Shown piece after piece: positions 34,854-47,178 of a stretch of DNA of 64,000 bases. Where the stretch lies: contig MNCI01037811.1 in NCBI GenBank assembly GCA_015680685.1, forward strand, positions 224,358-288,357, read 5' to 3'. Positions within the stretch are counted from its first letter, which is position 1, and the number at the start of each line of letters is the position of its first letter. Source of the DNA: Gnetum montanum. Its lineage: Eukaryota; Streptophyta; Gnetopsida; Gnetales; Gnetaceae. The position numbers were made by a program, and so were the translations under genes. The notes under the pieces were generated by a model that was given only the letters and a program-made list of their open reading frames with translations, did no database searches and had not been told where the DNA came from.

Positions 34854-37800
34854 GTAAGTGTTTCCACGACGTTGTGATATGCTAACCATTGTTTGAATTC
34901 GTGTCAAGTATAAACAATTGTGCACATTCTGTTGTGTAGATTCTTTATCAATGAGCATGGTCTCTAAGGTGATACAGATATGTTATCTACGGTCGCAGCG
35001 GCTATAAAGGAGTTCACTTCTATTAGCAATGTACATGCTGGTGTTCTAGGACAACTAGAATTTGAAATCCCACACTACCCTATCTACTATGTCAAATTCT
35101 TCACCAAGTGTAAAAACTCCGAATGGCTGGATAAGGAGTGGACTTTGGATCGTCCTATCACTGTTGCGGATGTGCAAAAGAAAATCCCACCGTTTCCTTC
35201 GTCGTTCGAACGCGGTAAATTATGCTATGGTGGTCCATTGTAGAATCTTATGAAATGGAAATAATGTATAAAATTATATTATTTTGCTGTATTGTCTAAA
35301 CCATTACTTTATGTTCACAGTTAGGGAATCATGGGAGGTCACGGTGATAGCCTCCAAGCGTGAAACGAGCAGTCTCTTCTTTCGTTATGGCGACATAAAA
35401 GAGGTGCAGCATTGGCTTAGCCATGGAGTAGCCTTACCTACCCTAACGAATAACCTCCTAGAAGTTGGACTGATGGAGCTATTTTTCGCTGTAACCCCCG
35501 ATGTCACGGTAGTCGAAATGTTAACCCTAGATGACTCCTTCAGTGAGGAGGCCAAGCATCTTTTCATGCGTGTGCGTAACATGTGTGTGAGTTTTGATAT
35601 TGACGCTGACTATTTGCCAACTTTTTTTGTGTTTCCTCTGATGGCCCCCTGGTAGAAGAAAGGTCAAAGAGGAGTTCTAAACACCAAAAGGAAATAGAGG
35701 AGTGGATAGGGGTTAAAAAGGAACCGAAAGGTATCCTTGCTGATAAAATCCAGCTGGAGGTGGCTCATACCATTTATCCCCTCTTCTGGGCCCACGCCTT
35801 CCCCAAGTTGCTTTCCCATGGAAGAATCCTTACTATAGAGCAAGCTTAGATCATGCGGGAGGTTATGGAGGAGGGAGCACAGTATAATTGGGCCAGTTAC
35901 CTCGCTAAAGGCCTGCAAGCTAAAATGGTCAAGCTTCGCAAGAAGCTTGAGTCTCGTTTCAACGTGCACTTCATTTTTTTTATAGCTTGCTTTCGGTGTT
36001 GTGCTAAATTCTTGGTGGTTCATAGGGATGGAGTCTGGGTGCAACAAGATCGTAACCAGATTTCCAAACCTTGGATTTCGCAAGTTTTCCGCACCACCCG
36101 ATCGCAAGATCCCCCTGAAAGTATCATGGATTCGCATTCACTTACGACTAAGGATTTGGCGACACCTGTTGCATGGGACCAAGACAACATGGATGGAGCG
36201 CTCCCTTCTTACACCGGTAGTGCATCGAGAGGGAAACGCTTGGCAAAAGAAATAGTGAGTTCATCAGTCCAGCTAAAAAAGCATCGTCCGACCATGGAAT
36301 CTCCTGGCTCGACTGATGTGGAGGGAAAGAGGTTGCAAATCAAATTTCACAGGAACGATCCCCCAGCTGGTAAGTAGAGAGAGGCATAATTAGTTTATAT
36401 ATGTACTACGCTATGTATAGACGTCGTTGTGTCGCGTAGCACTTGTAAAAAGTAGATAAGGTCTTGTTTTGGTTAACTGTGTTGTTTGGCAGACAAAGGG
36501 AAAGATGTAGAGTTGACCCCTGAAACAGGGGCCATAGTTTTACGAAGTGGATAAGGGACCCTAATTTTAGAAAAGGAGGCCCCTGTTAGTAACGTAGGCA
36601 GCACACAAGTTCCTGTGCCTAAAGAAGAGATAGAAGTAGAGGACACTGAGGTCTGTTTGGATGAGCTATGAAATGAGAAGCAGTTAGTCACTAGTAAGTT
36701 TGACCTTTCCTCAGAGGGCAAACCTCACGCTACTACCTTTGAGGGTTTTGTTGAATTGGTTTTTGCGTTATCGTAATTGTCTCAATTGCCCTTTACATCT
36801 ACCATACTATTTCTAAGTCATTTCGTTCGCTTAGCAGGAACTTCTAATAATAGCAGCGTGCCTTCGTCAGTGGCACCAACTCAGCATTAGGGTGAAACTC
36901 CTGATAAATTTGCTTCTATGGAAGGCATCACAAATGATATGATCAGTCGCCTAGACCGAATCGATCTTGAGATTGGTACGTGGCTGTTATGATACAGGGA
37001 TTTTTGGCATTGTGAAGTTGCATTATTTTGTTACGTCTAACTGTTATTTTTCATGTTATAGGATCTCGCCTCTGATGGGATCCTAAAGAGCCCATTGACC
37101 TAGAAGCTGACCCTGAACCTTCACCGGAGGTGATCAAAGTGCCATGTAGCCTCTATGATGAAATGCGTAAATGTGTGTTACACTTGGCCCGCTCTTTATG
37201 GGAGTGTCAGGATGTCAACAAAGATCTTTGGAAGAGGTTGCAGAAATCTAAAAAGGAGAAGATGTTCCTAACCGATAGGGTTGAGGACCTGGAGTCTCGA
37301 AACGAATTTCTGCAAGCTCAGGAGGCCAATGATGAGAATTGGCGGATAGTTGTGATTGACTACGCCCATTATTGGATGGTCCTCAGAAACAATGTCCGAG
37401 CCAGCCGTGAGCTTATTGAGCAACGGATGCAAATGGATCTCCTAACCCAGAAGAATTAAGACTGGAAGGATTTCAACACGAGGGTCCAAGCATGGGGGCA
37501 GACACAAAAGGACCACAAGCATGTGTATAACCGAGAAAGTGTCGCCTATCGCCAACATTACAGGGATTCCGCTATTGAAGCGCGGTTGCTCTAGCTATTC
37601 CTCGATGTCATCGGTGCTTTTGGAGCATACGAAAAGTTTCAGGAGCAATTGACAGTAAGTGTCTCCCTAGAGAGAGAAATAACCCTCCCTGGCAGGGAAA
37701 CCACTATACCTTCCTTCTTTCCTAAACCACCTCGATGGACTCCTATGGAAAAGGGGAAGGTTAAGGCTGGAACTGATCTAGGAGATGACGTTTGGTCTGA

Positions 37801-38214
37801 GCTTACCGAGGACGAGATCATGCAACGCCTATGGGTTGGCTTGGAACAAATTTCTTTCACGGCTGATGCAAGACTGTCACAGGTAAGTTGTACAAGTGTT
37901 GTACTCTTATTACGTAGTTTTGATGGCGAAGCTAACATGCGTTTCATGTCAAAGCGTAGGATCAACATGAAGAGGATCATGATGAGGAGGAGCGTAATGG
38001 AGATAATGGTCCTTACGAAGAAGGTTTCCATGAGGAGGAGTCCCACAAAGAAGATCAACCCCACAACAAGAAATCCCATGAGGAAGAGCCTCGCAAAGAG
38101 GATCACCCCCACGAAGAGACACCACATGAAGAAGGTCCTTATGAGGATGATCTTCATGAGGCAGAGGTGGAGTTGAATGACACAGGTGGAAGTGGTAATA
38201 AAGGCAACGTGTGA
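34404..38214 (+). pseudogene. Antisense spliced gene, HAD/FCP1-like, in Tat-B1
   Basis: Plus-strand gene opposite to the element. Proposed exons: 34404-34853, 34940-35214, 35321-36369, 36493 to about 36757, 36838-36975, 37062-37882, 37960-38214. Donors are GTAAGT, GTAAAT, GTAAGT, unclear, GTACGT, GTAAGT; acceptors end in TAG or CAG. Phase is kept across all junctions checked except the fourth. Exon 1: KPILIVLDIVGVL (HAD motif I), FLLRNFNVIIWS (motif II position), YNTLFVA and NPPSIVYY, the order seen in FCP1/SCP (NIF) phosphatases. Middle: LMELFFAVTPDVTVVEML and YPLFWAHAFPKLLSHGRI, unrecognised. Exon 6: coiled coil (LWKRLQKSKKEK...DRVEDLES). Last exon: repeated HEE/HKED acidic tail, stop 38212-38214. 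About ten in-frame stops and one frameshift (near 35640) suggest this copy is dead. Function unknown. Confidence 0.7.
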
Positions 38215-38777
38215 CGTGGCTGTATTGGCCAATATTTTGTTGTAATGAAATGGAGTAAAGGACAATGTTCTTCGATCTATAATCATTTTATTTTTCATGA
38301 AGTGAAACATATTGTTAAAAGGTTTACATGTTTTAGGCCACTACAGGTCGTTAATAGTTTAAAGCCATTTTAGGCCAAGCTGTCGTAAGCGTAAAAAGAT
38401 AAACAAAATTTCCAGTTTTAGGCCGTAGTTGGCCGCAACTAGTTTAAGTCCATTTCAGGTCGATCCATCATAAGTGTAAAGGGGTAAATTACATTTGCCA
38501 ATTTTAGGCCATAGCGGGCCATCATTAGATTAAGGTCATTTCGGGCCGTAATGCATATGAACGAGCATAATAAGGACAATGCGAAAAGAGAGAGCGTAAA
38601 TTGCATAATAGTAAACAATGTGGACTAATGCGACATGTCACGCTAACGTGTTCATTCACTCACTCCACAGTTGCTTCTTAATTATTTTTAGTTTTGGTGA
38701 TGCGTATGGATGAGGAGGTTTATTACTCCGTTCCTCTACGCCACCATCTTCCTCCTGAAAAGGTAGTTCAACCCAGA
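38215..38777 (-). repeat. TAAAC array between protease and antisense gene (Tat-B1)
   Basis: At about 38300-38550 'gttttaggcc' and 'gtttaaagcc' units recur every 60-90 bases; in element sense they read ggcctaaaac and ggctttaaac. The array separates the gag-protease stop from the 3' end of the antisense gene, like the 27-bp array of Tat-A. 38551-38777 holds nothing recognised. Confidence 0.75.
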
Positions 38778-41700
38778 TCAAGTTGTCATTAGCCATTGTT
38801 TTGGCCTGTTCAAATATTGGGACAAAAGACTGATCTTCGAGGCGATTTCTGAACCCTGTTCCATTTCTACGTTATTAGCAGCCTGAGGGATCATCTTATC
38901 ACCATGGATGATCACTTCCTCTCCTGCATAGGGCAAATTGATCTCCTGATGGATGGGTGATGAGACTGCCCTTAGTTGAGCCAACCAGGACCTCCCTAGG
39001 ATTAAGTTGAAACCAGGCATCTTCTCAACGACGATAAACACTGCATCTATGGGGAATTGATCCCTCGCTACGAAGTTGATGTGTATTGTTCCTTTGACTT
39101 ACACTCGTGCCCCATTGAATGACTTTAAACATGACATTGTTGTGGGGCTGATCTGGTCGATCAAACCCAGTTTATCCACTATGGGGTATGGAATAACATT
39201 AGCAACTACCCCGTCATCTATGTGTACTCTCCGGATTTGATATTGGCCAATCCAAATAGTGATGAACATAGGTGCTGTTGTCACTTGACCCTTCTCTGGG
39301 TTGTCCTTAATGGATTCATCATAAAAAGTCAGTAGGGAAGGTCGAGGTTGTTCAGCGGCGAGGGGAAGCATGATGGAGTGGATTGCTTCTTCATCCACTG
39401 GCAAGCTCTCATCCATGGATATGGACATTAACATGCGAACCATGGCCTCACGATGCTTTTGTGATGTCATTAGCAAGTCACAGAGGCTCAACGTTGTATT
39501 TTTTTGTTTCAGAGCCTCCTTAACTTGCGTAAAAGCGTTGAGGAGATCACGTCCACGATCTGGTTGTTTACCAGCCTTTTCTTCTTGCATTCGTCCTAGG
39601 AGACGAATCTCTCAGGGAGGAATGGTTTTTGGTTGAGGATTGCATCTTCTTGGGTTAGGAGAAGATGGTTGCACCTGCGTAGCATTGTCTTTTTTAGAGG
39701 GTGGGGCCAAGGATGTCGAGGCAAGGGGCATAGGCTTAGGAAACCCCAACATAATTCTGTCCTTGGCTGTATCAGCTGTCATACGCCCTTCTCCTTTCCT
39801 GTTAGGTTGTGATTAAGGCATCGACTTAAAGGTTCACCCCTGCATAGCAGGAGCAACTAACGGCTTTGGCACCCTGATGACAAAGGGTGCCCTAGGTGTG
39901 GGCATGGGTTGAGCCGCGACTTTATCGATAGTGGGATGCGAAACGAAGGTAAGAGATGAGACCCAGAGAATGAAGGGTTGTTGCTAAGCCATGCCTGTCA
40001 ATGTTGATAGGCCCATCGTCTGAGACAGGCGAGGAGGTACACGCAGCACAAAGGGTTGTTTTGGCTGTGCTTGGCCATTGCCCTCCATACTCACCACGTT
40101 GATAGTGTACCTTGCGTTATTTGTGTTTAATGGATCTTGGTACACGTGCATGGATTGGTTTTCTGGACAGACCGGACTACTGCTGTTTAATATCAGTTTA
40201 CCTTGATCGATCAGGCATTGAATGTCATCTTTCAATGCCTAGCAGTAATCTGTCTCATGACCACATAGTTAGTGATAGTCACAGAAATGGTCCAACCTAA
40301 AGTTTTTGGCAACTGGCGGTTCGTTTGGCAGGGCCAAGGAGGGATTCTTAAGCAGCTCACAATGCCATCTATGACATTTCAGACCTTTCTCAGACACCTT
40401 CTTATGTTGAATATGGCCAGTTTTCAGTAATTTCTTTAGAAGTTCCGAAGGCTTTACAGGTAGAGCCACGTATTTTGAGTGGCCTTTACACTCAAAATTA
40501 GGCTTCGATTATGGAAATGCCTCAGGGGCGGGTGGAGTTTCTTGGTCGGTGCTATTTGAGCTAGTTTTGGGCTCAGCAGGTGCCGCAAGTGCTTTCTTGT
40601 TGTTATTTTTCTTCTTGGCCCCTTCAGCTACTGCTGCTACAGTCGTTGTCGTAGCTTTACCTTTGTCTTTACCCTTGTTGTGGGCATTTTTATAGACCAC
40701 ATACACTGGCTCTTTGCTAGCCTCTTTCACGTCTTGAATGCTCTTAGTATGAGCGAAGGCTTGGCTAAGGGAGCAAGGAACAAGGTAATATAGTTTGGAC
40801 TTAATGAAGTTGTTGATGGCCCCCTTGAAGATCGCTAACAAATGAGCCTCCGCAATGGGTTCACAAATTTCGTTCAAGGTGGCGCTCCATCGTTGTATAA
40901 ACTTTTGGACTAGCTCGAGCGGATCTTGCTTGACTCCCATGAGATGATCTAGTGTGACTTTTGGTTTTAGGTTGTATTTGAAACGAGTCATGAACTGATT
41001 TAATAGCTCTTCCAAGGTTGATATGGAAGAGCGTGGGAATGCTCAATACCAGTCTAAAGCTTTACCCATTAGGAACATAGCAAAGACACGAATGATGATG
41101 TGTGACCATTGTTGCAATAATAATGACTCTAACCTGAAGGTAACTAGATGGGCGTTGGGATCACCTTCCCCATTGTATTTTGTAAAATGGAAGAGTGGCA
41201 TCCCAAGAGGCAACGACAAAACAGGCACTACTGGGCTAATAGGATCGTCATGGTAAAAATCCATGACTTGTATTGTGTCGGAACTGGTAGCCTTGAGGCA
41301 TTTAACCTCCTCAGTAAGGGTCTATATAAGCTGGAAGGCTTGATCTAGACCTGTAGAAGAAGAGGTTGTTTGTGGAATTGCAGGATGAGCCACACTAGGT
41401 GGCGGGATAGGGGTGGTCGTTTGGCCTATGTGCGATGTTATCGGGACTGCCCCTACAAGCAGCGCCGCTTGTGACATCTAACACCTAGTAGGTGGTGCAA
41501 ATGGGGCAACCACCGCTGACTGTGCCATGGGATACGTTGTTTGCGTGGCCGGGGGCACAGATAATGACCCTACAGTGGGGTTTAGGGTCTGCGAGACTTG
41601 GTGTTGATGGTGAGTGAGATGGGACATCTACGTAGGCTATGCTATAAGGGATGATGTGTTTGGAGCCCACCACATTGTAGTGGCAAGTCCTATCGTGTGA

Positions 41701-42416
41701 GCTAGGATGAATGCAGGAACTGCGTGCAATTGCGAAGTAGGCACTATGTTCACATACGGTGATGTAGGCACAGGTATACGATGAGATGGATTGGCGAATT
41801 GTGACTGTGGAGGGATGGTCTGTAAAGGAATACCACTCGGGAGGGTAGCCGGAGAGAAGAAATGTCATTGGGCGTTATGCACCACACGGTCTGCAGTAGT
41901 CAATGATAATGGCGTAGTGATCATAAATAGCGAGTTTACGCAGGATGCTGTGGAGGGAGGAGCCATGACAAAGCTGGCATGACTACCTCCCTCAGAGTGG
42001 GGGTCTAACTCTTCCTGCCGATCGTGGGACGCTTCATCGCAGAACATCTCGTCTCGTTGTTCCGCTGACACCCTGGCGATTAATAGTTGGTCCAACATCC
42101 ACTGTTGTTGGTCTATTAAATGTATGGAAGTGTTAGGCGAAGGAACAAATTCCTTCCCGTTATAGTAGATGAACTCGTATTCGTATTTCTCTTCGAATTC
42201 TTGTGGATACATGGGCAAATTTGCCACAAGTTTAGCACAGAGGAAATTGTAATGTTCCATGTGCTGAGCGTGTCCCTTAAGCTCTTTATTTTGGAGCCTG
42301 AGGGATCAGCGTGGTCACACAGGACTAGTTGGCGGCTTGACCATAGGAGGCGTAACTTGCAACGTCCAAGGATTCTCGAGGTTAGCAATGTCAACGGCGA
42401 TGGTTGATGCAACCAT
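38778..42416 (-). pseudogene. Tat-B1 gag-protease, single frame with stops
   Basis: From ATG 42416-42414 to 38778 all recognisable parts lie in one frame over 3.6 kb, interrupted only by stop codons. N-terminal region ending MEHYNFLC; capsid (41264-40700: FTKYNGEGDPNAHLVTFRLE, MEELLNQFMTRFKYNLKP); Lys/Ala-rich linker; knuckle FCDYH-LCGHETDYC with a stop inside (about 40255-40215); Pro-rich linker with PFVLRVP and PFVIRVP; protease (39290-38900: VTTAPMF, IDDGV active site, LILGRSW). Homologous along its length to 7081-11104. The product would be capsid, nucleocapsid and protease of the Tat particle. Confidence 0.88.
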
Positions 42417-42650
42417 CCTCTACGTAGCTCAAGGGTAATGAATACAAGGATAAAGATCGCAAGGGCAAAGTCAAGCTAAGGTGAAAATAAATGGGCTTTC
42501 TACCTTGCAGGATTCCAAAGGAATCGTCGAAGTGACCGATCTACACCACACAATCTCATAAACAACCATAGAGGTATCACGTTTATGTCGATCGAAAATG
42601 GGTATAGACAGCTTATGGGATTACCCATGAAATGCGGATCGGAGGTTTAG

Positions 42651-42668
42651 ACCCTCCTTCTAGCACCA
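42651..42668 (-). promoter_or_regulatory. Primer binding site of Tat-B1
   Basis: Minus strand TGGTGCTAGAAGGAGGGT, the same PBS as Tat-A (one C-to-T change), six bases inside the LTR. Confidence 0.8.
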
Positions 42669-42674
42669 AAAAAC

Positions 42675-43937
42675 TGTAACAACAGAAAACAGCGGTTGCT
42701 GGAAACACCGAGCGAATTTTCGTATACATAGTTCCAACCCCAAATCAATGCGAGGGCCATGCTGGAGAAAACAAATCCGAGATGCCCTGAACGGTCTTGT
42801 CGATCAGACAGGGCCTTACTTAATCAGTAAATTTTGTAATGATCGAATCACAAAATGACGATTTCAATATGAAGGTACAATATCGATTGATGGGAAAACG
42901 AGATCTGCTCTAGGATCGAATTTTAAAGATATTGATAGTGATGTAAGAGATGCAAAACGATTATAAAATCAATGTAAGTAAAATGCAACAAATTGAATTT
43001 GGAGAATGTATGATCGTAAAATTTGAGATTGAACTTATAGATAAATATGTTGAATACAATGGTTGCAAGCAGACTTCGGTTTAGATGAAGTGCATGCCGA
43101 GAGTAAGAAGCTATTCAGAAATAAAACAAGCAAAGGCCAACCTACCTTGTTCTAGCCAATTTGGGCATAAGGGAATTAGGCTTGAAGCAAAATGTCTGCT
43201 AACTTGAAGTCTCTGGTCAAAATCTTCTCTCTGTCACCGTCGATGCTCTTCTCGCTATCTCGCCAATCTTTTTTTTTTTTGCCAGTACTGTCAAAAATTT
43301 CCAACCCTTACCAACATTGTCCGCTGGGGTATTTATAAGATTAGGGCTAAGAGAAAAACGTGGTTTAGATGACAAGTGTCCTGGGCCCACAAAATACCGT
43401 TGACCTAATGTGCCGTAGCTGAAGCTTGTGGTGCTGCACTGTATTACACTCTGAAGCGTAGTATAGCGTAATCACCCCTCAAGAAAATAGTTTACTTGAC
43501 CTTATCTCTTGTGCTGAATAAACTGTCTCGCGATTACGCTACGATACGCTGGAAAGCGTATTGTATCATAATGATCGTCACTGCCTGAATTTCGTTACCT
43601 TTGTCACTGCGGATAAGTCAACTGCACTGCTTGCGTTACACTATGTAGTGTAACATGGCGTAATATGACAGAAGTTAAGATTTTCGATCATGGCCATCTT
43701 GCAAAATTAAAGTGTTGTTGCTACGCATCCCTTGTTCCATTCTGTTCTCTCGAAGTCCGCTATGCTGAGCTACGTAGCATAACTGGTCCTTAGCCGAAAG
43801 GAGAAAACTTGCTGAGATGTGCCATTGTTTCCAATGTTTCCATTGCCTGGATGTTTCGATGTCGCTTTTGTGAAAGTCTTTGCCTAAACTTTGAAACTTT
43901 GCTGAATCATTGAGGTCTCGAAATTCATGGTGTTTCA
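42675..43937 (-). repeat. Tat-B1 5' LTR (1263 bp)
   Basis: Keeps TG at its minus-strand start (43937-43936) and CA at its end. The palindrome matching 27752-27771 is at 43635-43654 with three CpG-type changes. The TATA context is 'cttataaatacccc' near 43327-43340. Differences from the partner LTR are mostly transitions. Confidence 0.88.
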
Positions 43938-44387
43938 TCCCCTAGGACCACTTAATGATTTACCAATTCTGAGACTACGCTCAACTCTATTTGCGCAATG
44001 TAAAGCGTAGTTGGGTGGGAGCGTAGTCATTAGACTTACAAAAAATTTTGATTTTTCTAGCTGCCTTAGACTTAGAAAAATTTTAAATTTTTCTTGCTGC
44101 CCAATGAACGCCCAACCCAATTTTTCTTTTCTGATGCATTAAGCCTTGCTCAAATAACACATCTAGCGCATAACACAGTCTGCTAAGTCCTTAAACTGAC
44201 ACTCATGGCTTGCCAAGGCTTAAAACCGACCCATGCATACTTACTTTTTTAATATCACATTTGCATACTTAGACGAAATTTTATTACATTGCTTTTTTTC
44301 ATTTTATGCATATTGCTTTTGTTAAGACAACTGTAACTTGATGTTTTCTTCTAGTTGTTTTTTGCTAGATTGTCACATGAATACATC
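43938..44387 (+). other. Tat-B2 spacer before RT, with TAAAC array and splice acceptor
   Basis: GACTACGCTC (43973-43982) is followed by its complement (44019-44028). 'gtccttaaactgac' and 'ggcttaaaaccgac' at 44185-44230 are the pre-RT TAAAC repeats. Just before the RT ATG (44388) lie two pyrimidine tracts each ending in TAG ('ttttcttctag', 'ttgttttttgctag'), good splice-acceptor candidates. Confidence 0.6.
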
Positions 44388-47178
44388 ATGACTACGTATG
44401 AGCATCTTCACTCACCTTTGGTCCTCACTGGGCCCCATGGTGATCTCACGCAATACATTGATCCACAATGCTTAGACCTTGAGCCAATAACCTATAATGA
44501 ATACATAACATTTGTAGAGGCACCTCTAGACCAACCAGGCCATCTAGTTAAGGCTCTAGATCTAGAGGTAGGTGATGTCACCAAGGATCCTCTCGTTGAA
44601 ATCCCTATAGCAACACCTAGTGGCAAGGCAAAAACATTAAAACTTAGTTCTCTATTAGAGGCTCAACATGCCCAAACCATCACAAAAGTACTCAACAATA
44701 ACATCAAGGCATTCGCATGGTCTTATGAAAACATACTAGGCCTAAATCCTCACATGCTGCAACATAACATAATCCTCGATTCCAGCATAAAACCAATTAA
44801 GCAGAAAGCTCGCAAGGTTAGGCTTGAGGTGGCGTTGGCAGTTCGTGATGAAATCACCAAGCCCTACAAAGCTGGTTTCATCTAAGTTGTTGAATACATA
44901 GATTGGGTCTCCAACATTGTGGTTGAACCCAAGAAAAATGGAAGTATACACATTTACATAGACTTCCAGGACCTAAACAAGGTAATAGTTAAAGACAATT
45001 TCTTGTTACCTAGTATTGATCAATTGATCAATACCACAGCTAGTCATGCCTTGTTGTCCTTCATGGATGGGTTCTCGAGTTACAACCAGATTTGAATCAA
45101 CCCAAAGCACCAGCTCAGTACTACATTTATGACCCCTTAGGGTACATTTTGTTACACTATGATTTCCTTTGGACTTAAGAATGCAGGAGCGACTTATCAA
45201 CAAATGATGACATACATTTGTAGCGACTACATGTTAGGTTTGCTCAATGATTACATTGATGACATCATAGTTAAGTCCAAAGTAGCACACAAACACGCAG
45301 ATGACTTGGACCTTGTACTCAAACGTTTCCTAAAGCATGAACTTAGGTTAAATCCTAAAAAATATATCTTCAACGTCAAGAAAGGCCACATGCTAGGTTT
45401 CATGGTATTTAAGGCAGGCATATGCGTAGACCCTGATAAGTTTAGGGCCACTATCAACTTAGCACCACCAGCTAACCTTAAAAAGCTATGAGGGTTACAA
45501 GGAAAATTGCAATTTATACAAAGGTTTATCACATGGTTGACCGATAAGTTGTAGCCAATGCGACACTTGCTCAAAAAAAGAGTTCACTTTGAGTGGATGG
45601 CTCAATGCCAAGAGGCATTTGACAACCTTAAACAGTAGCTAGCTCAACTTCCAATGGTCTACCCTTCGCAAGGAGATAAACCATTTTACATCTACCTTGT
45701 TATCTCTAACATCTCCATCACTTCTCTACTTTTTCAAAAGTGAGATGATAGCATAGAGGTCTCGATATACTACGTAAGCCATGCATTGATTGCCTATGAA
45801 GCAAAGTATAATGATGTGGAAAAGAATGGCCTTACCTTAGTCTTCGCACTTAAGAAGTGGATGCACTATCTTTTTCGTAATCAAGTCAACATCATTTGCA
45901 AAAGTAATGTACTCTGAGCCATTACCATGAATATCTACAAGAGTAGTGGCATTGCACGTTGGTAAGTAATAACTACGAAGTTTAACCTACATTACATTGC
46001 ATCAACAGCAACCAAAGGTTAAGCAATAGCCTCACAACTTACGACTTCCCCAATCGATGATCAAGCAATAGATTTGAAATTTTCAGATGAGCATGTCACT
46101 AGCATAGGTCAAGTGCCTGACAACTTCAAGGTACTCTTACACTTTGATGGTGCTTCAACCTCTCAAGGAGGTAGTGCCACTGCCATAATCATGTTCCCCT
46201 CTAGGGAGATCTAACCCTTCACGTATCATTTTGCATTCCCATACACAAACAATGTGGCAAAGTTTGAAGGTCTCCTCTGGGGTATCCTAGTAGCTCATGA
46301 CCTAGGAATACAAAATGTAGCAATTTGAGGAAACTCGTAGTTAGTGGTTAACCAAGTTACAGAGATCTACACTTGTAAAGCCCAACACTTACAACCCTAT
46401 TATGACCACACGAAGCACTTGTTAAAACAATTTGCAACTGCTGATGTTTAACACATCCCTTGCAATGAAAACATCATAGCTAATGCATTAGCAATGTTAG
46501 CCTTAAGCATTGCACTTTACATGTTTCACACATTGCCCACCTCGATGGCGGACTACACTATGTTTATCACTATGGCAACCCATGTGGTAGAATAGTGTAT
46601 GACAACATTAAGGCATACTTTCCACAGGGTGAACCTCTACAACATCTAACCCCTACCCAAAAGGATGTAGTGCATAAGTGATCATGGTAGTATGTCATCA
46701 TGGGAGATAGCACCTTGTGTCACAGATCCTATGATGACATACTATTAACATGCATGAGCAACAGCGAAGCACAGATGATCATTGAACAAGTCCACGAGGC
46801 ACTGTGCAAAGGTCACATAGCACCTAGGGCAATGATGGCAAAAATCAGATGCTTAGGCTAATATTGACCTTATATGGAGCACGATTATGTCTCCAAGGTT
46901 AAGACTTGTAACACATGTCAATGACATGGAAACTTAATGCAGGTGCCACCAACTGAACTACACACAACGTAGATCACATGGTTGTTCCAATGTTGGGGGT
47001 TGGACATCATAGGCCCTATCATGCCTAAGTCTTCCGTAGGGCATAACTTCATTATAACTATGACTAAGTATTTTACCAAGTGGGTTAGAGCTATTTTCCT
47101 TAGGAAGACAACATTGCAGTAGGTCTACAAATTTGTAATCAATAACATAGTGATCCATTTTGGTTTACCCATGACCAT
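44388..47178 (+). pseudogene. Tat-B2 pol, 5' part (RT to integrase core)
   Basis: Starts at ATG 44388. The N-terminal region and RT fingers, absent from Tat-A, are present (44400-45000: KPIKQKARKVRLE, AVRDEITK). RT palm: LSFMDGFSSYNQI, FGLKNAGATYQ, YIDD (about 45253-45264). RNase H about 45680-45870; second RNase H about 46130-46500 (FDGAS, NNVAKFEG); integrase zinc finger and WGLDIIG about 46790-47010. Frame 0 is kept to about 46590, where a small indel shifts it. Dense stops. The gene is broken at 47178 inside the integrase core (just before the TDNG motif) by Athila-II and resumes at 56549. Confidence 0.88.
47174..47178. other. Target site duplication, left copy (ACCAT)
   Basis: ACCAT directly before the Athila-II LTR; an identical ACCAT follows the other LTR at 56544-56548. 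Removing the insertion and one copy restores the integrase reading seen in Tat-A at 18460. Confidence 0.9.

Larger units (their letters stand above)
26795..43937 (-). mobile_element. Tat-B1: full-length Tat element with antisense gene (17.1 kb)
   Basis: Minus-strand element bounded by LTRs 26795-28054 and 42675-43937. The five bases outside are CCCCC (left) and TCCCC (right), a target duplication with one change. In element order: PBS, gag-protease, TAAAC array, antisense gene, TAAAC unit, RT-RNH-aRNH-integrase, TAAAC array, 3' noncoding, polypurine tract. It lies upstream of the antisense gene copy of Tat-B2. Confidence 0.88.

Noticed and set aside
37639-38310. 223-codon minus-strand frame opposite the acidic exon
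   Set aside because: It is the complement of the repetitive HEE/HKED exon, giving a Leu/Phe-rich pseudo-membrane protein; the plus-strand reading has splice sites and a clean stop.
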